A stretch of 31,239 bases of DNA from JAZQLP01 sp045629205 (GCA_045629205.1 JAZQQT010000084.1:1-31239), one strand, 5' to 3'. Counted from the first letter of the stretch, positions 7,562 through 16,091 are shown. The notes: a model not told the origin generated them from the sequence alone. Translations and numbers: made by a program.

Positions 7562-8536
7562 TCATGTCATCAGATTGATAAAATCTGTTTTTGTCATTCC
7601 CGTTATATAATCGCTCGGCGAAACGGTGTCGGCAAATTTGGCAATATTTTCGGGAGAATGGATTATTCCCGATAAAGCGGATTCGATTTCCGTAACAGGC
7701 TTTTGGGAGAAGAAATCTCCCGTGAAGCAGGCATTAATGATCAGTCCGTCCTTGATATTCAGAGAAACCGATACGTTACCATACGGAAAATGTCCGTTTT
7801 TGTTGAATTCATACGCCGGAGCTCTGCCGAAAGTCCATTCGTCATTGCCGTATGTGTTGTTTACAATGTCGAAAATCCGTGAATAGTCTGATGAATCAAG
7901 CTGTATGATTTCATCACCGTTTGAAAGATATGCACATAATTCGTTGCGAAATTCCAAAATGCTTATCGGAGTGTTAAGATAACTGCATATTCCGTCTGTC
8001 CTGCTTTTGACGGAAGAAATCCCTTTACTGACAAGCTTTGCTTTGTCTGGTGTTAACAGGGATTGGATTTTTTCGCTGTTTGCTTTAAAGAGCAATGTTC
8101 CGTGAAAAAGGATGAATCCGTTTTCGCAATACTGAGCAGTTCCCGAAATTTTTTTCTCTCCGATGCAGATATCATTTCTGCCGGAAAGAGAAGCGTTTAT
8201 TCCTTTTGTCTTCAAAAATGAAAGGATCGCCTGCAGAAAATCGGCCTTGTCTTTTTCGGCATTGTCTTTATCCGTAATCAATGTCCAATTAATATTGTTC
8301 AGGTCGTGGAATACGGCACCGCCTCCGGATTTTCTTCGGATTATCGGAACGTCGTCTTTTTTGACCTTTTCAATATCGGTTTCGGCATAAGCGTTTTGGT
8401 TGACTCCTATTATGATACTGTCACGGTTTTGCCAGATTACGCATAAAGGGCAACCGGAAGTTGCCCTTTTGAAAAGATATTCTTCTGAAGCGAGATTAAA
8501 AGCGGGATTAATTGTATTTAATCTGACGGTTTTCAT
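7562..8536 (-). CDS. lplA: Lipoate-protein ligase A
   Basis: A 324-residue ligase that adenylates free lipoate and transfers it to a lysine of lipoyl domains. Seen: RRKSGGGAVFHD (67-78, adenylate-binding glycine loop), GRNDI (119-123), KKISGTAQ (128-135, catalytic Lys) and HGTLL (145-149). The C-terminal accessory domain found in LplA, rather than LipB or LipM, is present and the length is normal. It overlaps the phosphofructokinase gene by 4 nt (ATGA), so translation is coupled. The only lipoyl acceptor visible in this window is the E2 chain at 18595-19848 (lipoyl Lys43), a likely client. Confidence 0.95.
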   Translation of the reverse strand: MKTVRLNTINPAFNLASEEYLFKRATSGCPLCVIWQNRDSIIIGVNQNAYAETDIEKVKKDDVPIIRRKSGGGAVFHDLNNINWTLITDKDNAEKDKADFLQAILSFLKTKGINASLSGRNDICIGEKKISGTAQYCENGFILFHGTLLFKANSEKIQSLLTPDKAKLVSKGISSVKSRTDGICSYLNTPISILEFRNELCAYLSNGDEIIQLDSSDYSRIFDIVNNTYGNDEWTFGRAPAYEFNKNGHFPYGNVSVSLNIKDGLIINACFTGDFFSQKPVTEIESALSGIIHSPENIAKFADTVSPSDYITGMTKTDFINLMT

Positions 8537-9549
8537 ATATTAAGTGCGTTTGCCATCTTGTATCTGTCAACATCGAAGGGCTTCTGCATATTAAGACCTT
8601 CAAGTATGTCGAGATCCGTAACTTTACCGTCTCTTACGACGACAACTCTGTTATAAATATCTTTTTCGAGAAGATTTACGGCATAGAATCCCATTTCGGA
8701 AGCAATAAGACGGTCTTTTGCAGTCGGTGAACCGCCTCTTTGAATATGACCGAGAACGGCTTCTCTTGATTCGACTCCGGTTGCTTTTTCAACTGCTTTT
8801 GCAAATTTTGCGGCGCTGTCGATTCCGTTTGCAACAACATAATCATAGTTTTGATTGGATTTGACGTTAAAGAAAACGCCTTCGGAAACAACTACGATAA
8901 AGTTTTTCTTGCCGAGAGCCTTTCCTGCGTTGATGCGGTCAACAACATCCTTCTGAAAATCGAATTTGATTTCCGGGACAACAATGCATGTCGCTCCTCC
9001 GAGTATGGATGCTTCAAGAGTAACCCATCCGGCATTTTTACCCATGATCTGAACAACCGAACAACGGTCATGGGATGCGCATGTGTCTCTTAATCTGTCG
9101 ATACAGTCAAGACAAATATTAAGACATGTGTCAAAACCGATTGTATATTCGGAACAGACTATATCGTTATCGATGGTGCAGGGGATTGCAACACATTTGA
9201 TTCCGTGCAGACATAAATCTCTTGCTCCTCTGAATGATCCGTCTCCGCCGAGAACCACTATTCCTTCGATACCGAATTTCTTGCAGGTTTCAACACCTTT
9301 TAGAATCCCGGCTTCATCTTTGAATTCAAGACAACGGGCTGTCTGAAGCCATGTGCCGCCTTTTGATAAAGTGTTGGAAACGGAAGTTGCCGTAAGTTCC
9401 TCGATTTCGCCTGTTATAAGACCTTTGTATCCGCCGTGGATACCCATGACTTTCATTCCTTTTGCGAGTGCAGAGCGGGTTACCGCTCTGACGGCAGCGT
9501 TCATACCCTGAGAATCTCCGCCGCTTGTGAGAATACCGATAGTTTTCAT
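8533..9549 (-). CDS. pfkA: 6-phosphofructokinase
   Basis: A 338-residue bacterial phosphofructokinase phosphorylating fructose-6-phosphate to the bisphosphate in glycolysis. Seen: SGGDSQGMNAA (9-19), ATP-contact R72, GGDGS (101-105), TIDND (125-129) with catalytic base D127, R162, MGKNAG (169-174) and HIQRGG near the C-terminus. Gly104 is the residue found in ATP-dependent enzymes; pyrophosphate-dependent ones carry Asp there. Position 124, Gly in ATP enzymes and Lys in PPi enzymes, is Cys here, which is unusual. First gene of a minus-strand operon with lplA and the PHP gene; a good AGAGGG ribosome site precedes the ATG. Confidence 0.95.
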   Translation of the reverse strand: MKTIGILTSGGDSQGMNAAVRAVTRSALAKGMKVMGIHGGYKGLITGEIEELTATSVSNTLSKGGTWLQTARCLEFKDEAGILKGVETCKKFGIEGIVVLGGDGSFRGARDLCLHGIKCVAIPCTIDNDIVCSEYTIGFDTCLNICLDCIDRLRDTCASHDRCSVVQIMGKNAGWVTLEASILGGATCIVVPEIKFDFQKDVVDRINAGKALGKKNFIVVVSEGVFFNVKSNQNYDYVVANGIDSAAKFAKAVEKATGVESREAVLGHIQRGGSPTAKDRLIASEMGFYAVNLLEKDIYNRVVVVRDGKVTDLDILEGLNMQKPFDVDRYKMANALNI

Positions 9550-9616
9550 GATAATTACCCTCTGTAAATGTAAAAAATCAAAATGAAATCAATGTTTCAT
9601 TATTTTATCTTTAGAT

Positions 9617-9647
9617 ATTATATACTTTATTTTTAATAACCTGTTTA
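9617..9647 (-). promoter_or_regulatory. Weak candidate promoter of the pfkA operon
   Basis: On the minus strand a perfect TATAAT occupies 9622-9617. The best -35 is TAAACA (9647-9642) at 19 nt, a poor match. The intergenic region is very AT rich, so the box could be chance, but a minus-strand promoter must lie in this 160-nt gap. Confidence 0.35.
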
Positions 9648-9712
9648 ACATATTGAAAAATTATTATGTCATATTATGTTATTTTTATTGAATGGGATAA
9701 TGTGTTGTTCGC

Positions 9713-9741
9713 TTGACTTTCCATTACTGTTGTGGTAAGAT
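9713..9741 (+). promoter_or_regulatory. Promoter for the glycosyltransferase gene
   Basis: TTGACT (9713-9718), a 17-nt spacer and TAAGAT (9736-9741). It points away from the pfkA operon, making this a divergent promoter region. The -35 box coincides with an upstream in-frame TTG, which supports the downstream ATG at 9773 as the real start. Confidence 0.55.
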
Positions 9742-9772
9742 TAGTTTGAAGAATTATGTGAGGAATTGTGCT

Positions 9773-11167
9773 ATGGATAAATATAATGTATGCCTTATAA
9801 ACGATTCTTTTCCGCCGAATGCCATTGACGGTGTTGCGAATGCCACAAAAAACTATGCCGATATCATAAATAACGGGATCGGAAACGCCTGCGTTGTAAC
9901 TCCGTATTATCCGGGAACAGACGATCTCTCCGCTCCGTATCCGATTATTCGTTATCCGAGTCTTACTACGGGAAAAAACGTCGGTTACAGGATGGGCTTT
10001 CCTTTTTCGGCCGCTGTTATCAAGGAAATAGAGAATACAAAGCCTCAGATAATCCACAGTCATTGTCCCGTAACGTCAACTATGCTGGCAAGAAGTCTGA
10101 GGGAAATCGTAAAATGTCCGATTGTTCTGACTTATCATACAAAATTTGATTTGGATATAAATAAAATCATTAAACTCGAGCCTGTCCGCGAGCAGGCACT
10201 TAAAGCCCTTGTGGATAATATTTCGGCATGTGACGAAGTTTGGACTGTAAGCAAGGGCGCCGGTGAAAATTTGCGGAATATCGGTTATCAGGGTGATTAT
10301 GTTGTAATGCCGAACGGTGTGGATTTCACAAAAAGCCGTGTGTCACGTTTTTATTCGGAACAGATTTGTTCTCATTTGGATTTACCGTCAGATGTCCCTG
10401 TTTTTATTTTTGTCGGCAGAATGATGTGGTATAAGGGTGTAAGAATTATTCTTGACGCATTAAAAATTCTTTCAGAGAATAATTTTGATTTCCGGATGGT
10501 TTTTATCGGCGCCGGAGCGGATAAAAACGAGATGACGTTATATTCCGAAAAACTCGGTCTTGAAAAAAAAGTCTTTTTCGAGGGCGCGATTTATGATCGT
10601 GAAATAATAAAAGCATGGTATTGCCGCGCAAACCTGTTTCTTTTTCCTTCAACTTACGATACAAACGGTTTAGTTGTCAGGGAGGCTTCGGCATGCGCTT
10701 TGGCAAGTGTTTTGGTAAAAAACAGCTGCGCATCCGAGGGTGTTACCGATGGAGTAAACGGATTTTTGATCGACGAAAATGCCGAATCTATGGCAGCTTT
10801 GCTTATGTCTGTATGTGATGATTTTTCTTATCTTGCGCAGATAGGCGAAAATGCTCAACGTGATCTTTATATTTCGTGGGAAGATTCCGTTTACAATGCG
10901 TATCAGAGATACGGTGCCGTTATGGAAAAATACAATGCGGGTTTATATCCTCTTCGTGAAAGTCCGAAAGATGAGTTCTATACTTCAGCAGCAATGTTGA
11001 TGGATTTTATCAATAGGGAAACAGACAAACAGATTGCTCTCAAGGAAGAATTGTCGGGAAGATTGGCTGCTCTCGAGGACCGCGTTAAAACAAAGACATC
11101 AAAAGTTAAATCCGATATCCGTTCACTTGCCGATGAGGTTCTTCAGTATCTCGACAGATACAGATGA
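9773..11167 (+). CDS. GT4-family glycosyltransferase, probably glycolipid type
   Basis: A 464-residue retaining GT-B glycosyltransferase of family GT4. The N-terminal domain opens with CLINDSFPPNAIDGVAN and contains IIHSHCP and LTYHTKFD. The C-terminal donor domain shows MPNGVDF, FVGRMMWYKGV, the IGAG.DK strand, and the E-rich nucleotide-sugar motif GLVVREASACALASV. The form resembles bacterial diacylglycerol glucosyltransferases, which build membrane glycolipids, but acceptor and donor cannot be fixed. The last 50 residues are charged and heptad-like, a probable short coiled coil. Start 9773 was chosen for its TGAGGA ribosome site; the longer frame begins within the promoter. The Asp23 and FakA genes downstream strengthen an envelope-lipid role. 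Confidence 0.85.
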   Translation: MDKYNVCLINDSFPPNAIDGVANATKNYADIINNGIGNACVVTPYYPGTDDLSAPYPIIRYPSLTTGKNVGYRMGFPFSAAVIKEIENTKPQIIHSHCPVTSTMLARSLREIVKCPIVLTYHTKFDLDINKIIKLEPVREQALKALVDNISACDEVWTVSKGAGENLRNIGYQGDYVVMPNGVDFTKSRVSRFYSEQICSHLDLPSDVPVFIFVGRMMWYKGVRIILDALKILSENNFDFRMVFIGAGADKNEMTLYSEKLGLEKKVFFEGAIYDREIIKAWYCRANLFLFPSTYDTNGLVVREASACALASVLVKNSCASEGVTDGVNGFLIDENAESMAALLMSVCDDFSYLAQIGENAQRDLYISWEDSVYNAYQRYGAVMEKYNAGLYPLRESPKDEFYTSAAMLMDFINRETDKQIALKEELSGRLAALEDRVKTKTSKVKSDIRSLADEVLQYLDRYR

Positions 11168-11239
11168 ACAGAAATAAAAAAAGGCTCAAATGTCACAAAA
11201 AAATCATATATAAATTAAAAATATTATCTAATAACATTA

Positions 11240-11309
11240 TATAATGGATATTAAAGTAAAATGGAGGGGTATGTGTCCGTCTGACCCTTTTTAAGAGAGG
11301 AGATATAAT
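11240..11309 (+). promoter_or_regulatory. Leader of the Asp23-fakA operon with candidate -10 and hairpin
   Basis: TATAAT occurs at 11240-11245 without a convincing -35. Downstream, AGGGGT and ACCCTT can form a short stem with one G-U pair closing a 12-nt loop, followed by Ts, a weak terminator or attenuator shape. An AGAGGAG ribosome site then precedes the ATG at 11310. No terminator is seen after the glycosyltransferase, so read-through is possible. Confidence 0.3.
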
Positions 11310-11660
11310 ATGCTGACCAAAACGAACGAACTTGGTACTATTTCCATTACAAATGAAGTTGTTATCGGAATCACATCGATTGTTGCAAATACTTGCTTTG
11401 GTATTTCCGGTATGGAATCCAAGAATGCATCCGAAGAGTTCTGGGGGCTGTTCACAAAAGATTCCCACGACAGAGGTATCAGTGTTCTCTGTGATGAGGA
11501 GGGGATTTCGATCGATCTTCATATTATGGTTGTTTACGGAATCAATATTCCGGCTATTACAGACAGTATTATTCATAAAATAAAGTATACCGTAGAGGAA
11601 TTATCTGGTTTCCCGGTCAAAAACGTAAATGTTTACGTTGATAAAGTTACGGATAAATAA
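11310..11660 (+). CDS. Asp23/Gls24-family protein (YloU-like)
   Basis: A 116-residue member of the Asp23/Gls24 (DUF322) family. Seen: the N-terminal GTISITNEVVIGITSIVANTC, the central GISGM turn, IDLHIMVVYG and the C-terminal V.NVNVYVDKV strand, all standard for the fold. No signal peptide and no membrane helix; family members act at the cytoplasmic face of the envelope. Its stop lies 15 nt before the FakA/YloV-type gene, the same pairing as yloU-yloV in Bacillus subtilis, so it is probably the YloU counterpart. Precise function in this organism is unknown. Confidence 0.92.
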   Translation: MLTKTNELGTISITNEVVIGITSIVANTCFGISGMESKNASEEFWGLFTKDSHDRGISVLCDEEGISIDLHIMVVYGINIPAITDSIIHKIKYTVEELSGFPVKNVNVYVDKVTDK

Positions 11661-11675
11661 CGAGAGGAATTTCTG

Positions 11676-13307
11676 ATGATAAACGGCAATCTTTATAAAG
11701 AAATGTTTATTTCTGCGGCAAATCTGATAAATAAAAACCGCGAGTCCGTAAACAGCCTTAATGTCTTTCCTGTTCCGGATGGAGATACGGGAACCAATAT
11801 GAGCCTTACGATGCTTGCCGGCAAAAAAGAAATAAACGATTTTTCCGGCAATCTTTCCGACTGTTCGGCAAAGCTTTCAGCTGCATTGCTTAGAGGCGGA
11901 AGAGGAAATTCAGGCGTAATTCTGTCCTTGTTTTTCAGGGGCGTCGCAAAGAGCTTTTCAGGCAAAACCGAAGCTGATATTTATGATATTTCCAATGCTT
12001 TTAAGGCTGGTGTAGATGCTGCATACAAGGCTGTCAGACATCCTACTGAAGGAACCGTCCTTACGGTTATGCGAGTCATGTCTGAAAAGGCAAGTGAACT
12101 TGCCGAAGAATATCAGAACGCTGATATGATCGGCGCGTTTTTTGATAAAATGGCAGAGGTCTGCACTGAAGTTCTCAATGATACGCCTAATATGCTTCCT
12201 GTTCTCAAACAGGCAAAGGTCGTTGATGCGGGTGGTATGGGTTTTACCCTTATTATGCGCGGAATGGCTCTTGCTGCAAACGGCACCGTTTTCACGGATG
12301 AAGGTAATGAAGCCGAATCCGCAAAAGAAAGCGCTGATTTTGCCGATTTTGAAACAGTGAATATAGAATTTCCGTATTGCACGGAATGTATTGTGGACAA
12401 ATCCGATGCGTGTAATGACGAAAAAGTCGCATTGTTTAAGTCTTATATCTGTTCCGTCGGCGACAGTGTCGTTTTTGTTGACGATGATGAAATCGTCAAA
12501 TTTCATGTTCACACGAAAGATCCCGGCACAGTGATTTCAAAAGCGCTCGGTCTCGGTGCTCTTTCAATGGTCAAGGTCGAGAATATGCGGTTGCAGCATT
12601 CCGAAAAAATTGCCGGAGAACCGCAGAAAACAGAGTTTAAACCCGAAAAGAAATACGGTTTTGTCTCCGTTGCCGCAGGTGAAGGTTTAACTCAGATGTT
12701 TATCGATCTCGGAGCCGATTACGTAGTTCAGGGCGGACAGACAATGAATCCGTCTACCGAAGATATTATCAATGCCGTTAATAAATCTTCTGCCGAAACT
12801 GTATTTGTTCTTCCTAATAATAAAAATATTTATATGGCTGCAAAGCAGGCAGAGGATATCGTAGAAGATCGCAAAATAGTTGTTATAAAAAGTTATACCG
12901 TTCCTCAGGGTGTTGCTGCTATGCTTGCCTTTGATGAAAATGCGGATGTGACCGAAAATCAGGAAATTATGAATTCAGCGATGCGGAACGTTATTACGGA
13001 AAAAATAACGTTTGCGGCGCGTGACAGCGTATTTGATGATAAGGAAATAAAAGAGGGTCAGCTTCTCGGAATGGTCGATGGATCGGTCAAATACGTTTGC
13101 GACGATATTTCGGAATGTGTTTCTTCTCTTGCCGATGATATTGTCGGTAAGGATTGTATAACATTGTATTACGGAAATGACAAAACAGAAGAAGATGCCG
13201 AAAAAATGGCGGAAGTAATCAAAGAAAAAGTTCCGGATGCCGATATCACGATTGTCAACGGCGGTCAGCCTGTTTATTTCTATATGATTGCAGCCGAAAG
13301 TTTGTGA
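11676..13307 (+). CDS. fakA: FakA/YloV DAK2-domain fatty acid kinase subunit
   Basis: A 543-residue DhaL/DAK2-domain protein, the ATP-binding half of the FakAB fatty acid kinase that makes acyl-phosphate from exogenous fatty acids for phospholipid synthesis. Seen: LNVFPVPDGDTGTNMS (28-43), whose Asp residues hold Mg-ATP, and RGGRGNSGVILS (73-84), then KQAKVVDAGGMGF closing the DhaL domain. The middle and C-terminal parts (about 220-543) correspond to the FakB-contacting region, ending GGQPVYFYMIAAE. Length equals B. subtilis YloV (about 550). FakB, the lipid carrier, is not in this window. A GAGAGGA ribosome site lies in the 15-nt gap after the Asp23 gene. Confidence 0.92.
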   Translation: MINGNLYKEMFISAANLINKNRESVNSLNVFPVPDGDTGTNMSLTMLAGKKEINDFSGNLSDCSAKLSAALLRGGRGNSGVILSLFFRGVAKSFSGKTEADIYDISNAFKAGVDAAYKAVRHPTEGTVLTVMRVMSEKASELAEEYQNADMIGAFFDKMAEVCTEVLNDTPNMLPVLKQAKVVDAGGMGFTLIMRGMALAANGTVFTDEGNEAESAKESADFADFETVNIEFPYCTECIVDKSDACNDEKVALFKSYICSVGDSVVFVDDDEIVKFHVHTKDPGTVISKALGLGALSMVKVENMRLQHSEKIAGEPQKTEFKPEKKYGFVSVAAGEGLTQMFIDLGADYVVQGGQTMNPSTEDIINAVNKSSAETVFVLPNNKNIYMAAKQAEDIVEDRKIVVIKSYTVPQGVAAMLAFDENADVTENQEIMNSAMRNVITEKITFAARDSVFDDKEIKEGQLLGMVDGSVKYVCDDISECVSSLADDIVGKDCITLYYGNDKTEEDAEKMAEVIKEKVPDADITIVNGGQPVYFYMIAAESL

Positions 13308-13317
13308 GAGATTAATT

Positions 13318-14253
13318 ATGTCAGATAAGTGTAAAGCAAAATACGCTAACGTCGGAGGACAGGCCGTCATTGAGGGAATTATGATGAAATCCCCCAAAAA
13401 AGCGGTTATGGCTGTTCGGAATCCGCAAAACGAAATAGTTTTCGAAACGATAGCCTCAGGTTCTGTCCGTGATAAATATCCTGTTTTGAAATGGCCGATC
13501 ATTCGCGGGTGCGCGGCATTTGTCGAAAGTCTGGTTATGGGATATAAGACGATTTCCCGTTCGGCATCTCTTGCGGGATTGGAAGAAGAAACCGGAGGAA
13601 ATAAAGTTACAGAGGGAATCGTTCTTGCGATTTCTATGGTTCTCGGCATAGTTCTTGCCTTGGGATTGTTCCTCGTTCTTCCGATGCTGATTGTTTGGCT
13701 GCTAACCGATATTGCGGGTCTTCAGCTCGGTGTGTTCAAAGGACTTGTCGAAGGAATAGTCCGTATGATTGTCTTTATCTTTTATATTTTGCTTGTATCA
13801 AAGATGAAAGATATCAAGCGTTTGTTTATGTATCACGGAGCAGAACATAAAACTATTTTCTGCTTTGAGGCACGTGAAGAACTTACCGTCGAAAATGTCA
13901 GAAAATTCGGCAGACTTCATCCCCGTTGCGGAACCGCATTTTTGTTCCTCGTTTTTCTTGTCGGTATATTGTTTTCTTCTTTTATTACTTGGGACAATAT
14001 GCTGATTCGTTTCTTGCTTAAATTACTTTGTCTTCCTTTGGTAGCCGGCATAAGCTTTGAACTTATCAGGTTTACAAGCCATTGCGATAATTGGTTAACA
14101 AAAGTTATCAGTGCGCCGGGAAAAGCCATGCAGCTTATTACTACGGCGGAACCGGATGACGCGATGATAGAGGTTGCAATTGCCGCCCTCAAAGCTTCGC
14201 TTACAGACGACAACGGGAATTATGATCCCGATTGCGCATATCCGCATGACTGA
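13318..14253 (+). CDS. YqhQ-like DUF1385 membrane protein
   Basis: A 311-residue DUF1385 family integral membrane protein, described as a predicted metal-dependent enzyme with no proven reaction. Seen: GGQAVIEGIMM (13-23), hydrophobic segments at about 99-129, 143-161, 206-224 and 231-251, and conserved metal-type residues in YHGAEHKTIFCFE (172-184) and HPRCGT (201-206). The start at 13318 has a GAGAG ribosome site; the in-frame upstream start at 13288 would overlap fakA by 20 nt. It overlaps prmC by 8 nt, a neighbour pair that recurs in Bacillota. Confidence 0.88.
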   Translation: MSDKCKAKYANVGGQAVIEGIMMKSPKKAVMAVRNPQNEIVFETIASGSVRDKYPVLKWPIIRGCAAFVESLVMGYKTISRSASLAGLEEETGGNKVTEGIVLAISMVLGIVLALGLFLVLPMLIVWLLTDIAGLQLGVFKGLVEGIVRMIVFIFYILLVSKMKDIKRLFMYHGAEHKTIFCFEAREELTVENVRKFGRLHPRCGTAFLFLVFLVGILFSSFITWDNMLIRFLLKLLCLPLVAGISFELIRFTSHCDNWLTKVISAPGKAMQLITTAEPDDAMIEVAIAALKASLTDDNGNYDPDCAYPHD

Positions 14254-15148
14254 TTTCATTTTTTCAGATAAAAAACACGGTCTTACAGGCGAAATGCTCG
14301 ATGTTGCCTCTTTTCGATTAGAGCAGGCAGGTTATACCGATGCCGGGTCATCCGTAAAACAGCTTGTTTTCGGAATTTGCGGATCCGATATGCCTTTCTC
14401 GGGTTATTTACCCGTAACCGAAGAAGCATTGGTTGAACTTGAGTGCGGAATCAGTCGTATGCTGAACGGAGAACCTGTTCAGTATATTACGAAGATCGCC
14501 CCTTTCTGGAAATATGATTTTTACATTGAACCGGGAGTTCTTATACCCAGATTTGATACGGAAACTCTTGTTGAAGCGGCATTGATACATATAAAAGACG
14601 GTCAGCATGTTCTTGATTTATGCACAGGTTCAGGGTGTATCGGGCTGACAATCGCGTCGGAAAAAAATGTTATTCTGGATGCAGTTGATATTTCCGAAAT
14701 CTCCGAAAAGGTTTTTACGGTCAATGCCGAAAAAATCCCGATTAAGTGTAAACCTGTTTTTCATTCAGGTGATGTCTTTGATGATGCTTTTTGTCAAAAG
14801 TTATCTTCGTCGAAATTTGATATAATCGTATCTAATCCTCCGTATATTAACGCCGATGATATGAATGGCTTATCCGAACAGGTTAAAGCCGAACCTGAGA
14901 TTGCTCTTTTCGGCGGAGAGGACGGGCTTGATTTTTATAAACGCATTATTCCGCTGTCTGCGTCTTTACTTAAAAACGGCGGTCATCTTTTCCTTGAAAT
15001 CGGATACGATCAGGGAAATTCCGTCAGATCTTTGGCAGAAGAATCCGGATTTATTACCGAAATCATAAAGGATCTGTCGGGAAACGATCGCGTTATTCAC
15101 GGACAGTATACAGCAAAGGATTTTTTTAATGACAGACAATCGAACTAA
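14246..15148 (+). CDS. prmC: PrmC release-factor glutamine methyltransferase
   Basis: A 300-residue SAM-dependent methyltransferase that methylates the Gln of the GGQ motif in release factors RF1 and RF2. Seen: the helical N-terminal domain, VLIPRFDTE (98-106), the SAM loop LDLCTGSGCIGL (123-134), acidic AVDIS, and the catalytic NPPY (197-200). Start 14246 was chosen because the frame upstream lies wholly inside yqhQ and lacks a site; the chosen ATG overlaps the yqhQ stop. The usual partner prfA is not adjacent here. Confidence 0.93.
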   Translation: MTDFIFSDKKHGLTGEMLDVASFRLEQAGYTDAGSSVKQLVFGICGSDMPFSGYLPVTEEALVELECGISRMLNGEPVQYITKIAPFWKYDFYIEPGVLIPRFDTETLVEAALIHIKDGQHVLDLCTGSGCIGLTIASEKNVILDAVDISEISEKVFTVNAEKIPIKCKPVFHSGDVFDDAFCQKLSSSKFDIIVSNPPYINADDMNGLSEQVKAEPEIALFGGEDGLDFYKRIIPLSASLLKNGGHLFLEIGYDQGNSVRSLAEESGFITEIIKDLSGNDRVIHGQYTAKDFFNDRQSN

Positions 15149-15608
15149 AAATAATAAAATAAAAAGCGTTAAACCTGAAAAGGTTCTTGTCGAATTCAAT
15201 CTTACCGGCGACCAGGAAAATACCGATGAACTGTGCTTTTTTACTGCCGCTTCCATGGTTCAGGAGGGTAACGACTTCGAGATTTTTTCGGCTTCCCGAA
15301 AAACAAAATCCGATATGGTCTATCCGTTGTATCTTCGTGTGAGTGACGGCAGTAAAATGTCACTTTCTTATGGGGATATAATGCCTCTTTATATCGACGC
15401 AAACGCTCAGACGGTTTCAGCCATAATCAACGGGGGCGTTCCGTTACCGATGCCTCAGCCCGACATTCGTAACAGCTGTAATTACTTTCACAGTAATCTG
15501 ACTGCCGATGGCGGGGATGTTGATGCGGAACTTGTCCTTAAAACAGCTTTTGAGCCGCCCGTAGTCAGAAAATTACACATATCCGTTCGAAAAGATACAA
15601 GAATATGA
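15129..15608 (+). CDS. Unrecognised 159-residue protein
   Basis: I do not recognise this protein. It overlaps the end of prmC by 20 nt and its TGA overlaps the tadA ATG, so it is firmly embedded in the operon, and AAAGGA precedes the start. The first 18 residues are basic and probably disordered. The rest is predicted by eye to be mostly beta strands with alternating hydrophobics (VLVEFNLTG, YPLYLRVSDG, AELVLKTAF, KLHISVRK). No signal peptide, no membrane helix, no metal cluster; two of its three Cys are isolated. A role linked to translation or ribosome maturation is only a guess from context. Confidence 0.75.
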   Translation: MTDNRTKNNKIKSVKPEKVLVEFNLTGDQENTDELCFFTAASMVQEGNDFEIFSASRKTKSDMVYPLYLRVSDGSKMSLSYGDIMPLYIDANAQTVSAIINGGVPLPMPQPDIRNSCNYFHSNLTADGGDVDAELVLKTAFEPPVVRKLHISVRKDTRI

Positions 15609-16069
15609 CGCAGGAAGAACTGGACTTATTTTATATGCGAAAAGCACTGAAACGTGCCGGTATTGCATTGAAAAAAAATGAGGTTCCTGTAGGTGCAATT
15701 ATTGTGAAAGACGGCATTGTCATTGCAAGGGCCGAAAATACACGGGAAGAAAAAAAGAACGCATTATGTCATGCGGAACTGTCTGCCATAAATAAAGCGT
15801 GTAAAAAACTCGGCGGATGGCGTCTTTCAGGATGCACGCTTTATGTTACGCTTGAACCATGCGCCATGTGCTACGGAGCAATTATCAATTCCAGAATAGA
15901 CCGCGTTGTCTTCGGTGCAGCAGATAAAAGGTTCGGTTGTCTCGGGGGAATGACAGATATGTCGGTTCTTCCGTTTAATCATTTTCCTCAGATAACCGGA
16001 GACGTTGCCGCAACCGAGTGCGGAAATATTCTTTCGTATTTTTTTAAAGGATTGAGAAATAAAAAATAA
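15605..16069 (+). CDS. tadA: tRNA adenosine(34) deaminase
   Basis: A 154-residue zinc deaminase converting wobble adenosine of tRNA-Arg(ACG) to inosine. Seen: zinc/catalytic motif HAE (56-58, E58 the proton shuttle) and PCAMC (85-89) supplying the two Cys ligands, followed by INSRIDRVVFGAADKRFGC, typical of TadA rather than cytosine or guanine deaminases. Full length. It begins in an ATGA overlap with the preceding gene and ends 22 nt before the MDR gene, with no terminator seen between them. Confidence 0.94.
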   Translation: MTQEELDLFYMRKALKRAGIALKKNEVPVGAIIVKDGIVIARAENTREEKKNALCHAELSAINKACKKLGGWRLSGCTLYVTLEPCAMCYGAIINSRIDRVVFGAADKRFGCLGGMTDMSVLPFNHFPQITGDVAATECGNILSYFFKGLRNKK

Positions 16070-16091
16070 TTATCAATAGGTGTATATACTT

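Noticed and set aside
11958..12512. 184-codon minus-strand frame inside fakA
   Set aside because: Antisense shadow of a well supported gene, no homology-like motif or ribosome site.
15128..15148. Possible frameshift joining prmC with the following unknown gene
   Set aside because: PrmC has its full length and motifs, and the second gene has its own start and ribosome site; ordinary operon overlap.
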